Assembly: GCA_031290715.1 (NCBI GenBank)
Contig: JAITNA010000161.1
Coordinates: 1 to 9,656 of the forward strand
DNA from: Eubacteriales Family XIII. Incertae Sedis bacterium
Lineage (GTDB): Bacteria > Bacillota > Clostridia > Peptostreptococcales > Anaerovoracaceae
Length of the DNA stretch: 9,656 bases
Direction: 5' to 3'
Shown piece after piece: positions 1 through 6,463 of this stretch. The notes below the pieces were generated by a model, which had not been told where the DNA came from, did no database searches, and was given only the letters and a program-made list of their open reading frames with translations. The position numbers and the translations under genes are program-made. The stretch's first letter is position 1. The number at the start of each line of letters is the position of its first letter.

Positions 1-40
1 AGCTTGGGAAGCTCGTGTTCTGCCATTGAACTACATCCGC
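1..40 (-). tRNA. tRNA-Gly (anticodon CCC), 5' part only, cut by the window edge
   Basis: Read on the minus strand from position 40, the sequence begins GCGGATG (acceptor strand), then TA. A D-stem GTTC/GAAC encloses loop AATGGCA. After a single A comes anticodon stem CGAGC, the seven-base loop TTCCCAA, and GCT returning the stem. Loop bases 34-36 are CCC, which reads the glycine codon GGG, and the GCGGATG start is typical of bacterial tRNA-Gly. The last bases of the anticodon stem, the variable loop, T-arm and 3' acceptor lie beyond position 1. The gene follows the aminotransferase gene on the same strand, with a promoter of its own in the gap. The identity rests on half a molecule, but the fold is unambiguous. 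Confidence 0.9.
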
Positions 41-59
41 ATATCCCCGAACGAATTTT

Positions 60-89
60 ATTATAGCATATTTAGCGGGAATATGTCAC
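60..89 (-). promoter_or_regulatory. Extended -10 sigma-A promoter for tRNA-Gly
   Basis: On the minus strand a perfect -10 box TATAAT lies at 65-60, preceded by TGC, giving the extended form TGnTATAAT. A -35 box GTGACA (5 of 6 to consensus) lies at 89-84, with an 18-nt spacer. Transcription would start near position 53, giving a leader of about a dozen bases before the tRNA 5' end at 40. The -35 box overlaps the stop codon of the aminotransferase gene (86-88), so the promoter is partly inside the upstream coding region. Function is inferred from the match. Confidence 0.7.
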
Positions 90-1390
90 TTTCCCGCAAG
101 CAATTTATCAATGCTGGCCAATTTCACACAGAGGGCGAACAGTTCCATTGTCTGCGCGAGCTCTTCAATGCCGGGGTAGGTCGGCGCGATACGGATGTTG
201 CGGTCCCGCGGGTCTTTCCCGAGCGGATAGGTCGCGCCCGCGCCCGTAAGCACGACGCCCGCCTCTTTCGCCAAGGCGACGACGGATTTCGCGCAGCCGT
301 CCATCGTGTTGACCGATACGAAGTAGCCGCCTTTCGGGGGCGTCCATTCCAAGATGCCCGTCCCGGAAAACTCCCGCTCCAAAACATCGAGCACAAGCTC
401 AAATTTGGGCCGCAGCAGCGCCCGGATCTTTCTCATATGTTCACGAATGCCCTCCGCGCGCCCGCCGAAGAACTTGACCGTCTTGAGCTGAATAATCTTA
501 TCATAGCCGATCGTCTGCATCTTGATGTGCGAGAGCATTTGCGCTGCCGTCCGCGGCCCCGCGGCGACAAGCCCGATCCCCGCGCCCGGGAAATTGATCT
601 TGGACGTGGAGAAAAAGTAAAACGCCCGCTCCGGATTCCCGGCTTCCTCGCAAAGGCTCAGGATATCCGGCAGCGTGTGCTCTTCAAATACATGGTGGAC
701 GCCATAGGCATTGTCCCAAAAAATCCGAAAATCATCCGCCGCGGCCGGCATCGCGGCAAGGCGTCGGGCGGTTTCCCCGCTGACGACAGAACCCGTCGGA
801 TTCGCGTAAAGCGGCACAAGCCAAATACCCTTGACCGACGCGTCCTCGCGCGCCAAAGCTTCCACGATGTCCATATCAGGCCCATCTTCCAAAAGCGGGA
901 CGACGACCATCTCCGCTCCGAAATCTTCCGAAACGGAAAAATGCCGGTCGTATCCCGGACAGGGACAGAGGATTTTGATCTTCTCCTGCGCGCCCCAAGG
1001 CGCCGACCCGTTCGCGCCGAACAGATAGAGCATGACAAAGGTATTGTACATATGGGTAAGGCTGCTGTTGCCGCCGACAATCATACGGTCCGCGGGAATA
1101 CCGAGAAGCTCCGAGAAAAGCCGTTTGCATTCGGGAATGCCCGATATGACGCCGTAGTTGCGGACGTCCGTGCCGTCCTCCGTCAAATAAGTATCAAGGC
1201 CGTCAAGCAAAGCGTTTGACAGGTCGAGCACATCCGGCGAAGGCTTCCCGCGCGACAAATCGAGCCTGAGCCCCTTTGCCTTCCACGCCGCGTACTGCGC
1301 GTCAAGCCCCGCACGCAGCTCCGATAATTCTTCTTTTGAGCCGTCTTCCCATCTTGTTATCGTTGTCGTCGTCATTGTCATCTTCTCCAT
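86..1390 (-). CDS. PLP-dependent aminotransferase, class I fold (PF12897-like)
   Basis: A 434-residue fold-type I aminotransferase. Visible family marks are ANPTG (the Asn contacting PLP), a DNAYGVHH segment (the Asp pairing with the pyridine nitrogen), STSKINFPGAG with the lysine that forms the Schiff base, and NIRIAPTYP near the C-terminus with the Arg that binds the substrate carboxylate. The overall pattern, including RGKPSPDVLDLS near the N-terminus and NYGVISGIPECK, recalls the Firmicute group annotated as aspartate aminotransferase or MocR-like aminotransferase without a DNA-binding domain. The substrate cannot be read from the sequence. The start is uncertain. ATG codons at 1390, 1381 and 1375 are all in frame, and GGAG at 1388-1385 is best spaced (about 9 nt) for the one at 1375, which would give 429 residues. 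It is the last protein gene of the leftward operon, 71 nt after the DUF1934 gene. Confidence 0.9.
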   Translation of the reverse strand: MEKMTMTTTTITRWEDGSKEELSELRAGLDAQYAAWKAKGLRLDLSRGKPSPDVLDLSNALLDGLDTYLTEDGTDVRNYGVISGIPECKRLFSELLGIPADRMIVGGNSSLTHMYNTFVMLYLFGANGSAPWGAQEKIKILCPCPGYDRHFSVSEDFGAEMVVVPLLEDGPDMDIVEALAREDASVKGIWLVPLYANPTGSVVSGETARRLAAMPAAADDFRIFWDNAYGVHHVFEEHTLPDILSLCEEAGNPERAFYFFSTSKINFPGAGIGLVAAGPRTAAQMLSHIKMQTIGYDKIIQLKTVKFFGGRAEGIREHMRKIRALLRPKFELVLDVLEREFSGTGILEWTPPKGGYFVSVNTMDGCAKSVVALAKEAGVVLTGAGATYPLGKDPRDRNIRIAPTYPGIEELAQTMELFALCVKLASIDKLLAGK

Positions 1391-1426
1391 CTGCTATCTT
1401 TACATCAGCCATCCAACCATCAGCCG

Positions 1427-1454
1427 CCCGCCGCCAACCCGACGCCCACAACCC
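1427..1454 (-). other. G-rich spacer with four GGG tracts (possible G-quadruplex)
   Basis: The 71-nt gap between the DUF1934 gene and the aminotransferase is strongly G/T-rich on the transcribed-sense (minus) strand. Four GGG runs at 1454-1452, 1447-1445, 1440-1438 and 1429-1427 are separated by loops of 4, 4 and 8 nt. The octamer GGCTGATG also occurs twice just downstream (about 1400-1424). The pattern could form an RNA quadruplex in the mRNA leader of the aminotransferase, but one loop is longer than the usual limit of seven. No promoter or terminator was recognised in the gap. Confidence 0.3.
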
Positions 1455-1461
1455 GCCAAAC

Positions 1462-1899
1462 CTATATAATCTCAAATTTCAAGATATTCCGGCTCTCCGT
1501 CAATCCCTTCAAGCTAATGCTGCAATCGATATCGAGCGTGCCCGTCCCTCCCGGATCGAGCTGATTGTTCACGACATTTGTGAGTACCTCCATCGCAATC
1601 GGCCCGAACGGCGTTTCGTAATACCCGGAAAAGCGCTTCCCCTGCTCAAATTCGATCGCTGTTTCAAAGCCGACATCCTCGCCGTAGCGCCGCATGCGCA
1701 CGCGCTCCCCCGTGACCTTCAGACTTGTCGTACACCCGTCTATACCGGACAGCTCCGTTTCATCGTATATGAGATAGAGCGAATCCCCTTTTTGCGTGAA
1801 CCGCCCCTCCGTGATGAATTCCATCGCTTCCCCCTCGGTTTCGCTTGCCGCGAAGCCCGTGCGCTGGTTACCGATGATGCGCAGAATGATATCTTTCAT
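1462..1899 (-). CDS. DUF1934 / YwiB-like beta-barrel protein
   Basis: A 145-residue soluble protein that fits the DUF1934 (YwiB) family of Firmicutes, a small calycin-like beta-barrel of unknown function. It opens MKDIILRIIGNQ, close to the usual family opening. It continues with alternating strands, including FITEGRFTQKGDSLYLIYDETELSG, ending near the C-terminus in DPGGTGTLDIDCSISLKG. There is no signal peptide or membrane segment. I chose ATG 1899 because it matches the family N-terminus. A TTG four codons upstream (1911) is also in frame, and an AAAGGA lies 15 nt before the ATG but very close to the TTG. The gene overlaps the 3' end of ddl by 32 nt, so translation is probably coupled. The family often lies near cell-wall or ribosome-linked genes, which does not define its role. 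Confidence 0.85.
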   Translation of the reverse strand: MKDIILRIIGNQRTGFAASETEGEAMEFITEGRFTQKGDSLYLIYDETELSGIDGCTTSLKVTGERVRMRRYGEDVGFETAIEFEQGKRFSGYYETPFGPIAMEVLTNVVNNQLDPGGTGTLDIDCSISLKGLTESRNILKFEII

Positions 1900-2941
1900 A
1901 GCCCAAATCAATGATCCTTTCTATCAATTCGCCGAACCCGATTCCCTTCGCCTTCCAAAGAAGCGGGAACATGCTGTACTTCGTGAAGCCGGGAATGGCG
2001 TTCATTTCGTTCAAATACAGTTTGCCGGCCCTTTCGTCAAAAAACAAATCCAACCGCGAAAATCCCGCGCCGTCGAGTACCTTGTACGCCCGCTTCGCCA
2101 GTCCCTCGATCTCCGCGGAAAGCCCCTGAGGCAGCACTGCGGGGATCGACAACCTCGTCTGTCCGTCCCGGTATTTACTATCGTAATCATAATATTCGCC
2201 GTCTGACAGGATCTCGCCGATTGCGCTGACAAGGGGGGAGCCGTTTCCGAGTACCGCCGCCTCCAGCTCTCTGCCGCAGACCGTGGCTTCCGCAATCACA
2301 CGACGGTCATAGCGCAGCGCCGCTGCAAGCGCTTCTTTTAGTTCGCCGCGGCTCCATACCTTGCTGACGCCGACGCTCGAACCCATATTGGCGGGCTTGA
2401 CGAAGATGGGATAGGCGACCTCCGCTTCGATCCGTTCCGCTTCGGCCGCAAGGTCCGCCGCGCAGTCATAAGCCGTCGTATAGGTATGCTTGCAAACCGG
2501 AAGCCCCGCCCGTATCCATACCTCTTTCGTAAAAATCTTGTCCATCGAGATCGCCGACGCCGCCACCCCGCAGCCCGCGTAGGGCTTGTTCGTCATTTCA
2601 AAAAGCCCTTGGATCGTGCCGTCCTCCCCAAAGGGCCCGTGCAGAAGCGGAAAAGCGAAGTCCGTCGCCGCGTCGAAATCCGCGACCGTCACAGGCCGGG
2701 AACCCTCAAACAGAACATCCATCCGTTCATCGTCCAATCGTTCCAAGCCGCGCAGATCGGCTTGAATCCGCCGCCATTCGCCCGCTTTCGTGATTCCGAA
2801 AGGGATCGGCTCGAAACGGCTATGATCCATCGCGTCCATGACGGCCGCCGCGGACAGGATGGATATCTCATGCTCGCTCGACCGGCCGCCGAAAACGACC
2901 CCGATCCTGCTCTTCCCCTTGGCTTCACCCAATGACGACAC
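1868..2941 (-). CDS. ddl: D-alanine--D-alanine ligase (ATP-grasp)
   Basis: A 357-residue ATP-grasp ligase that joins two D-alanines for the peptidoglycan stem peptide in the cytoplasm. The N-terminal domain has VVFGGRSSEHEIS (15-27). The first family signature HGPFGEDGTIQG is at 101-112, the ATP-binding stretch VKPANMGSSVGVSK at 181-194, and the second signature LNEMNAIPGFT at 310-320. The omega-loop segment YYDYDSKY at 250-257 keeps the tyrosine of ordinary Ddl enzymes, so D-Ala-D-Ala is the expected product, not the D-lactate or D-serine forms linked to vancomycin resistance. The start is GTG at 2941, 3 nt after the stop of the response-regulator gene. The Shine-Dalgarno match before it is weak (GCGGA), consistent with coupling to the upstream gene. 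The length is within the normal range. Confidence 0.95.
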   Translation of the reverse strand: MSSLGEAKGKSRIGVVFGGRSSEHEISILSAAAVMDAMDHSRFEPIPFGITKAGEWRRIQADLRGLERLDDERMDVLFEGSRPVTVADFDAATDFAFPLLHGPFGEDGTIQGLFEMTNKPYAGCGVAASAISMDKIFTKEVWIRAGLPVCKHTYTTAYDCAADLAAEAERIEAEVAYPIFVKPANMGSSVGVSKVWSRGELKEALAAALRYDRRVIAEATVCGRELEAAVLGNGSPLVSAIGEILSDGEYYDYDSKYRDGQTRLSIPAVLPQGLSAEIEGLAKRAYKVLDGAGFSRLDLFFDERAGKLYLNEMNAIPGFTKYSMFPLLWKAKGIGFGELIERIIDLGYERYHSAHHR

Positions 2942-2944
2942 CCG

Positions 2945-3913
2945 CTAATATCCGCTGCTGCCGACCGGCGCTTCATACGTAATATGTTCGTCCGTCCGAC
3001 GGTCGAGGAAATAGTTGCTGCCCGCCATCGTCTTGAGCTTTTTCTTGACCTCCGCCGCAATATCGCCGACCTCCACCGCGCTGTTGAGCTCCCTGTGTTC
3101 GTTTGTAATAATGGCCAAAGAGATACTCATGAGCGGAAAGGTATCCACTTCCCCTTTTCTGTTTTTTGTTGTGATACAGCCGATATTCCGATCCTCTTCA
3201 TTATAGAAATTGAGAACCTTTTCGTCAAATTCCACGATAACCTCATCGCAAATCTTACCGGCCTTGTCCGGCGTCGAAATCATGATGAAATCATCGCCGC
3301 CGATGTGCCCGACGAAATCGTCGCCGTTCCCCCAGAGCGCGACCTGATCCCGCAGGATATCGGCCGTCAGAATGATGATTCGGTCACCGTTTGAAAACCC
3401 GTAAACATCGTTATACGCCTTGAAATTGTCGAGATCCACGTAGATGACGGCGAAGCTCATCCCTTTCGTAATGCGGCTCGTGATCTCGCGCTGAATCTCA
3501 AGATTGCCGCTGAGCCCCGTGAGCGGATTGGCGTTCCGGTTTCTGTCGATACGCCGGAAAATATTCTTGATCCGGCTGAGCAGCTCGCGTTCATTGAAAG
3601 GTTTTTTCACGTAATCATCCGCGCCGAGTTCGAGCCCGATCAAAACATCCTCCTGCGCGTCTTGCGAGGTGATCATAATGATCGGCATGAGATTGTTGCT
3701 CTCAGACTCGCGGAGGATCCGGCATATTTCAAACCCGCTGTAATCGGGCATGACGATATCGAGCAAAACGAGATCGGGCTTTTCGCGCTTGACCATATCA
3801 AGGCCTTCGGCACCCGTACCCGACTCAATCACTTCGTATTCCTTGCTCAACGAAAGCTTCAGCTGTCCCCTGAAAAACGGGCTGTCGTCAATCAACAATA
3901 TCTTCTTCGCCAT
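2945..3913 (-). CDS. Response regulator: REC domain plus variant GGDEF (GGDDF) domain
   Basis: A 322-residue cytoplasmic two-domain protein. Residues 1-115 form a CheY-like receiver with acidic pair D9/D10, phospho-acceptor D52 (LVLLDIVMPD), T82 in the MITS strand and K104 in KKPF. A short linker leads into a GGDEF-type domain beginning PLTGLSGN (about 130-137), with YVDLDNFKAYND (159-170) and the active-site signature written GGDDF (205-209). The inhibitory RxxD site is replaced by N196-x-x-D199. Active diguanylate cyclases usually carry GG(D/E)EF, so c-di-GMP synthesis is uncertain; it may bind nucleotide without making c-di-GMP. ATG 3913 was chosen over the GTG one codon upstream because GGAGG sits 4 nt before it. 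It is the first gene of the operon with ddl. No cognate histidine kinase is in the window. Confidence 0.9.
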   Translation of the reverse strand: MAKKILLIDDSPFFRGQLKLSLSKEYEVIESGTGAEGLDMVKREKPDLVLLDIVMPDYSGFEICRILRESESNNLMPIIMITSQDAQEDVLIGLELGADDYVKKPFNERELLSRIKNIFRRIDRNRNANPLTGLSGNLEIQREITSRITKGMSFAVIYVDLDNFKAYNDVYGFSNGDRIIILTADILRDQVALWGNGDDFVGHIGGDDFIMISTPDKAGKICDEVIVEFDEKVLNFYNEEDRNIGCITTKNRKGEVDTFPLMSISLAIITNEHRELNSAVEVGDIAAEVKKKLKTMAGSNYFLDRRTDEHITYEAPVGSSGY

Positions 3914-3945
3914 CACCCCTCCATTGAATCGTCATTTTGGTAATC

Positions 3946-3974
3946 ATTATACTCCAACAGGGCAAACGAGTAAA
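3946..3974 (-). promoter_or_regulatory. Sigma-A promoter for the response regulator-ddl operon
   Basis: On the minus strand a perfect -10 box TATAAT lies at 3951-3946. A -35 box TTTACT (4 of 6) lies at 3974-3969, with a 17-nt spacer. Transcription would begin near 3939, giving a leader of about 25 nt that contains the GGAGG site before ATG 3913. Its -35 box lies 2 nt from the -35 box of the divergent panB promoter. Confidence 0.75.
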
Positions 3975-3976
3975 CC

Positions 3977-4005
3977 TTGACTTGTTTATTTTCCCATAAT
4001 AAAAT
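3977..4005 (+). promoter_or_regulatory. Sigma-A promoter for panB
   Basis: A -35 box TTGACT (5 of 6) lies at 3977-3982 and a -10 box TAAAAT (5 of 6) at 4000-4005, with a 17-nt spacer. Transcription would start near 4012, giving a leader of roughly 54 nt. An alternative CATAAT at 3995 is too close to the -35 box. The two divergent promoters share a 60-bp control region with back-to-back -35 elements, so a single bound regulator could affect both operons. No clear operator palindrome is visible. Confidence 0.7.
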
Positions 4006-4065
4006 GACGGGGTACTATATAGCCAAGGTATCGGGACATGGGCCCGAACTTTAGGAGGTAAAACC

Positions 4066-4947
4066 ATGAAGAATACAATCATCACCCTGCAGCGGCAGAA
4101 ATCATGCGGCGACAAAATCACAATGCTGACCGTCTATGATTATTCCACCGCAAAACTCATGTCGGAATCCGGCGTAGAAGTCTTTCTTGTCGGCGACTCC
4201 CTCGGCAATACCATGCTCGGCTATCCGAACACCCTTTCCGTCACGATGGAGGATATGATCCACCACTGCCGAGCCGTGGCGCGCGGCGCGGGCGGCGCCC
4301 TCGTCGTCTGCGACATGCCCTTCATGTCCTACCAGACCTCCGTCTGCGACGCGGTCGCCAACGCCGGCAGATTGGTCAAGGAGGGCGGGGCCGCCGCGGT
4401 CAAATTGGAGGGCGGCGCCTGTTTCGCCCCCCACATCCGCGCGATTACGGAAGCGTCCATCCCCGTGATGGCCCATCTGGGCCTTACCCCGCAGTCCGTC
4501 AACGCCTTCGGCGGCTTCACGGTCCGCGGAAAGGACGAAGCATCCGGCGCGCGGCTCCTCGACGACGCCAAAGCCATTGAAGAAGCCGGTGCGTTCTCGC
4601 TTGTATTGGAATGCGTCCCCGCGCCCCTCGCGGCCCTTGTTACAGAAATATTGGCCATCCCGACGATCGGCATCGGGGCCGGGAACGCGACAGACGGGCA
4701 GGTGCTTGTCTATCAGGATATGCTCGCGATGTACGGGGGCAAATCGCCCAAATTCGCAAAGGTATTCGCCGACGCGGGCGCGCTCATGAAAGAAGGCTTC
4801 GCGGCCTATATTACAGAAACCAAAAACGGCGCGTTCCCCGCGGAGGAACACGGATTTCCCATCGACAAAGATGTCATGAACGCGCTGCGCGGCTACGCCG
4901 GCCGGGAATCCGGAAATCAAGAAGCAAAAGAAACGGCGGCGACCTGA
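4066..4947 (+). CDS. panB: 3-methyl-2-oxobutanoate hydroxymethyltransferase (ketopantoate hydroxymethyltransferase)
   Basis: A 293-residue TIM-barrel enzyme that transfers a hydroxymethyl group from 5,10-methylene-tetrahydrofolate to 2-oxoisovalerate, giving ketopantoate, the first committed step to pantothenate and CoA. Family motifs appear in order: VGDSLGN with metal ligand D44, CDMPFMSYQ with metal ligand D83, VKLEGG (112-117, with K113), MAHLGLTPQSVN (135-146), LVLECVP with catalytic-base glutamate E182, IGIGAG, DGQVLVYQDML and PKFAK. The length is slightly above the usual 260-280 residues because of a polar C-terminal tail. The start is secure: AGGAGG at 4053-4058 precedes ATG 4066 by 7 nt. 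The gene is divergent from the response-regulator operon and is followed 3 nt later by the HExxH protein. panC and panD do not follow, so the rest of the pathway must be elsewhere. Confidence 0.97.
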   Translation: MKNTIITLQRQKSCGDKITMLTVYDYSTAKLMSESGVEVFLVGDSLGNTMLGYPNTLSVTMEDMIHHCRAVARGAGGALVVCDMPFMSYQTSVCDAVANAGRLVKEGGAAAVKLEGGACFAPHIRAITEASIPVMAHLGLTPQSVNAFGGFTVRGKDEASGARLLDDAKAIEEAGAFSLVLECVPAPLAALVTEILAIPTIGIGAGNATDGQVLVYQDMLAMYGGKSPKFAKVFADAGALMKEGFAAYITETKNGAFPAEEHGFPIDKDVMNALRGYAGRESGNQEAKETAAT

Positions 4948-4950
4948 TAG

Positions 4951-5385
4951 ATGATCACGATTGACGAAATGCAAACCGTCCTTGACGAACTCGCGGAGGA
5001 GCTGCCGGAGGTCTTTTTCAACGAGCTCAACGGCGGCATTGTCCTGCTGCCCGAATATAAAGAAAGCGAGTATTCGCAAAAAAACGACCTGTATACCCTC
5101 GGCGAATATCATCACGGCGGCGCCATGGGCAACTACATCAAGATATATTATGGCAGCTTTGAAAGGATTTTCGGGCATCTGAGCGACGAGGGCATGAAAA
5201 AAGAACTGCGGCACACCCTGCGGCACGAATTTCGCCATCATCTGGAAGCCCTCGCCGGCGAGGATGCCCTTGAAGTCGAGGACGAGATTTACATTCGGGA
5301 CTATCTCAATACCCGGACGCCCATCAAAGGCCGCCGCAGGGGGCCGCTCTACCGGCTGTTCAAAAACCGGGACGAATCAGATTAG
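4951..5385 (+). CDS. Small zincin-like protein with HExxH motif, function unknown
   Basis: A 144-residue soluble protein with no signal peptide or membrane segment. Residues 89-100 read TLRHEFRHHLEA, containing H92-E93-F-R-H96, the HExxH zinc-binding motif of metallopeptidases. It is followed by the acidic stretch GEDALEVEDE (103-112), where a third metal ligand could lie. It resembles small clostridial proteins annotated as metallopeptidase family proteins, but I cannot name a substrate. The C-terminal 20 residues are rich in Arg and Lys. The start ATG 4951 follows the panB stop (4945-4947) after an in-frame TAG. There is no good Shine-Dalgarno, which suggests translation coupled to panB. 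Its stop lies only 5 nt from the stop of the convergent lpdD-like gene. Proteolytic activity is inferred from the motif alone. Confidence 0.8.
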   Translation: MITIDEMQTVLDELAEELPEVFFNELNGGIVLLPEYKESEYSQKNDLYTLGEYHHGGAMGNYIKIYYGSFERIFGHLSDEGMKKELRHTLRHEFRHHLEALAGEDALEVEDEIYIRDYLNTRTPIKGRRRGPLYRLFKNRDESD

Positions 5386-5390
5386 GACTG

Positions 5391-5858
5391 TCAGTGATCG
5401 GCGTGTTCCGAAAGCGTCCCCTCTATTTGCGCGCTTCGCCATGCCTCAAGCGACTTGCCGAGCAGCGTTGAACAGGTATCCATGAGCTGTTCGATCATCT
5501 CCTCTGTCGCGTCGTCGATGTGAACCCCGGAGCCCGCCGCCACGCGAACGCCGAATTCCGAGCAAAACGTCGCCGCGAACATCTCCGCGATCGCGACATC
5601 CTTGTGCCCGGCCGCCGAAAGGACCGCGATACGGCTGAACCCCGATTCCGTCCCCTCATCCGCGGACACCGTTTCCCCCGTGACAGGATGTACGGTCACC
5701 GCCGGTTCCGCCAAAGCGACGCCGCCGATATGCGGCTTCTCACCGCCGCCCACAATGATATCAATATCGTCGCCGACCGCTCTGATTTCCGCCCAAACAT
5801 CGAAAGGGTATTCCCCCGCCGTCACGAGCATCCGCTCGCACTTCATTCCATCTTCCAT
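5391..5858 (-). CDS. lpdD: LpdD-like protein, prenyl-FMN / UbiD-type decarboxylase accessory
   Basis: A 155-residue protein recognised as LpdD-like, the third component of gallate/phenolic-acid decarboxylase systems found beside a UbiX homologue. It has the family stretch VGGGEKPHIGGVALA (36-50), then GHKDVAIAEMFA (84-95) and GVHIDDAT (111-118). The family has been described as a helper or carrier for prenylated flavin between UbiX and a UbiD-type decarboxylase; the mechanism here is inferred. ATG 5858 has AAGGA about 8 nt upstream and overlaps ubiX by 16 nt. A second in-frame ATG at 5846 would give a classic ATGA overlap with the ubiX stop, so the start is not settled. It is the last gene of the leftward cluster and ends 5 nt from the convergent HExxH gene. 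Confidence 0.8.
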   Translation of the reverse strand: MEDGMKCERMLVTAGEYPFDVWAEIRAVGDDIDIIVGGGEKPHIGGVALAEPAVTVHPVTGETVSADEGTESGFSRIAVLSAAGHKDVAIAEMFAATFCSEFGVRVAAGSGVHIDDATEEMIEQLMDTCSTLLGKSLEAWRSAQIEGTLSEHADH

Positions 5859-6406
5859 CGCTTTTGTCCTTCCGCCTGTATATCCAATTGATTGAGAATG
5901 CGGCTCACGGTTTGGAAAACGATCTCATCCACCGAGTTCGGTTTTGTATAGAACGCCGGCACAGGCGGCATGATGATTGCGCCCGCTTCGGTTGCTTTCA
6001 GCATATTTTCGAGATGAATCTTGCTGAACGGCGTTTCCCGTATCACGAGAAGCAAGCGCCTGCGTTCCTTCAAACAGACGTCCGCGGCCCGGATGATGAG
6101 GTCGTCCGTAAAGCCGTTCGCAATGCCGGCGAGCGTTTTCATGCTGCACGGCACGACCGCCATCCCGTCGAGCGGGAACGATCCGCTGGAAATGCCGGCC
6201 GCCAGGTCTTTTGGGTCGTAATGGACACAGGCCAGCGCTTCCACTTCGGCCAAACTCCGCCCCGTTTCCTCCACGATGGTATATTCTCCCCACTCGCTGA
6301 CGATCAAATGCGTTTCGATGCCTTGCTTTTTCAATTCTTCCAGCAAACGAATCCCGTAGATCGCCCCTGACGCGCCGCTGATTCCGACTGCGATTCGTTT
6401 TGTCAT
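5843..6406 (-). CDS. ubiX: Flavin prenyltransferase UbiX (LpdB-like)
   Basis: A 187-residue flavoprotein that attaches a dimethylallyl group to FMN, making prenyl-FMN, the cofactor of UbiD-type decarboxylases. In order: N-terminal GISGASGAIYG (8-18), SSGSF (73-77), VPCSMKTLAGIANG (85-98), RRLLLVIRETPFS (116-128) with the conserved arginine of RETP, and MPPVPAFYTKP (146-156). The length is normal for the family. ATG 6406 was chosen over an upstream in-frame GTG (6430) because GGAAAGG lies 6 nt before it and the protein then begins MTKRIAVGISG as expected. It overlaps the lpdD-like gene, forming a two-gene unit like lpdB-lpdD of lactobacilli. No UbiD decarboxylase is in the window, so its client enzyme is unseen. 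Confidence 0.95.
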   Translation of the reverse strand: MTKRIAVGISGASGAIYGIRLLEELKKQGIETHLIVSEWGEYTIVEETGRSLAEVEALACVHYDPKDLAAGISSGSFPLDGMAVVPCSMKTLAGIANGFTDDLIIRAADVCLKERRRLLLVIRETPFSKIHLENMLKATEAGAIIMPPVPAFYTKPNSVDEIVFQTVSRILNQLDIQAEGQKRWKME

Positions 6407-6432
6407 AAATTGCCTTTCCCGATAACGCACAG

Positions 6433-6463
6433 GCCCGGCCGGGTCAAAACGATCCGGCCGGGC
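6433..6463 (-). terminator. GC-rich 13-bp hairpin after the symporter unit; no U-tract
   Basis: Arms 6433-6445 and 6451-6463 pair over 13 positions (12 Watson-Crick, one mismatch that is a G-U wobble only in plus-strand RNA) around a five-base loop, with a core of CCGGCCGG. It lies 15 nt after the stop of the 41-aa gene and 26 nt before the ubiX start. On the minus strand no U-run follows, so it is not a classical intrinsic terminator. It may be an mRNA stabiliser, a processing site, or a weak terminator allowing read-through into ubiX. The structure is clear; its role is not. Confidence 0.5.

Noticed and set aside
26..1219. Plus-strand reading frame of 397 codons
   Set aside because: It is antisense to the well-supported aminotransferase, is rich in Arg, His and Pro as GC shadow frames are, and has no recognisable motif.
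2945..3913. Vancomycin-type resistance regulation (regulator next to ddl)
   Set aside because: The ligase keeps the tyrosine-containing omega loop of normal Ddl, the regulator is REC-GGDEF and not a VanR-type DNA-binding protein, and no vanH, vanX or vanS genes are present.
4031..4047. TCGGG/CCCGA inverted repeat in the panB leader, considered as a riboswitch or attenuator
   Set aside because: Only five base pairs with a seven-base loop, no extended fold and no U-tract; too weak to call.
4102..5241. Minus-strand reading frame of 379 codons opposite panB and the HExxH gene
   Set aside because: Both sense genes carry clear family motifs and ribosome signals; the antisense frame has repetitive Gly/Ala/Asp/Arg composition and no known domain.
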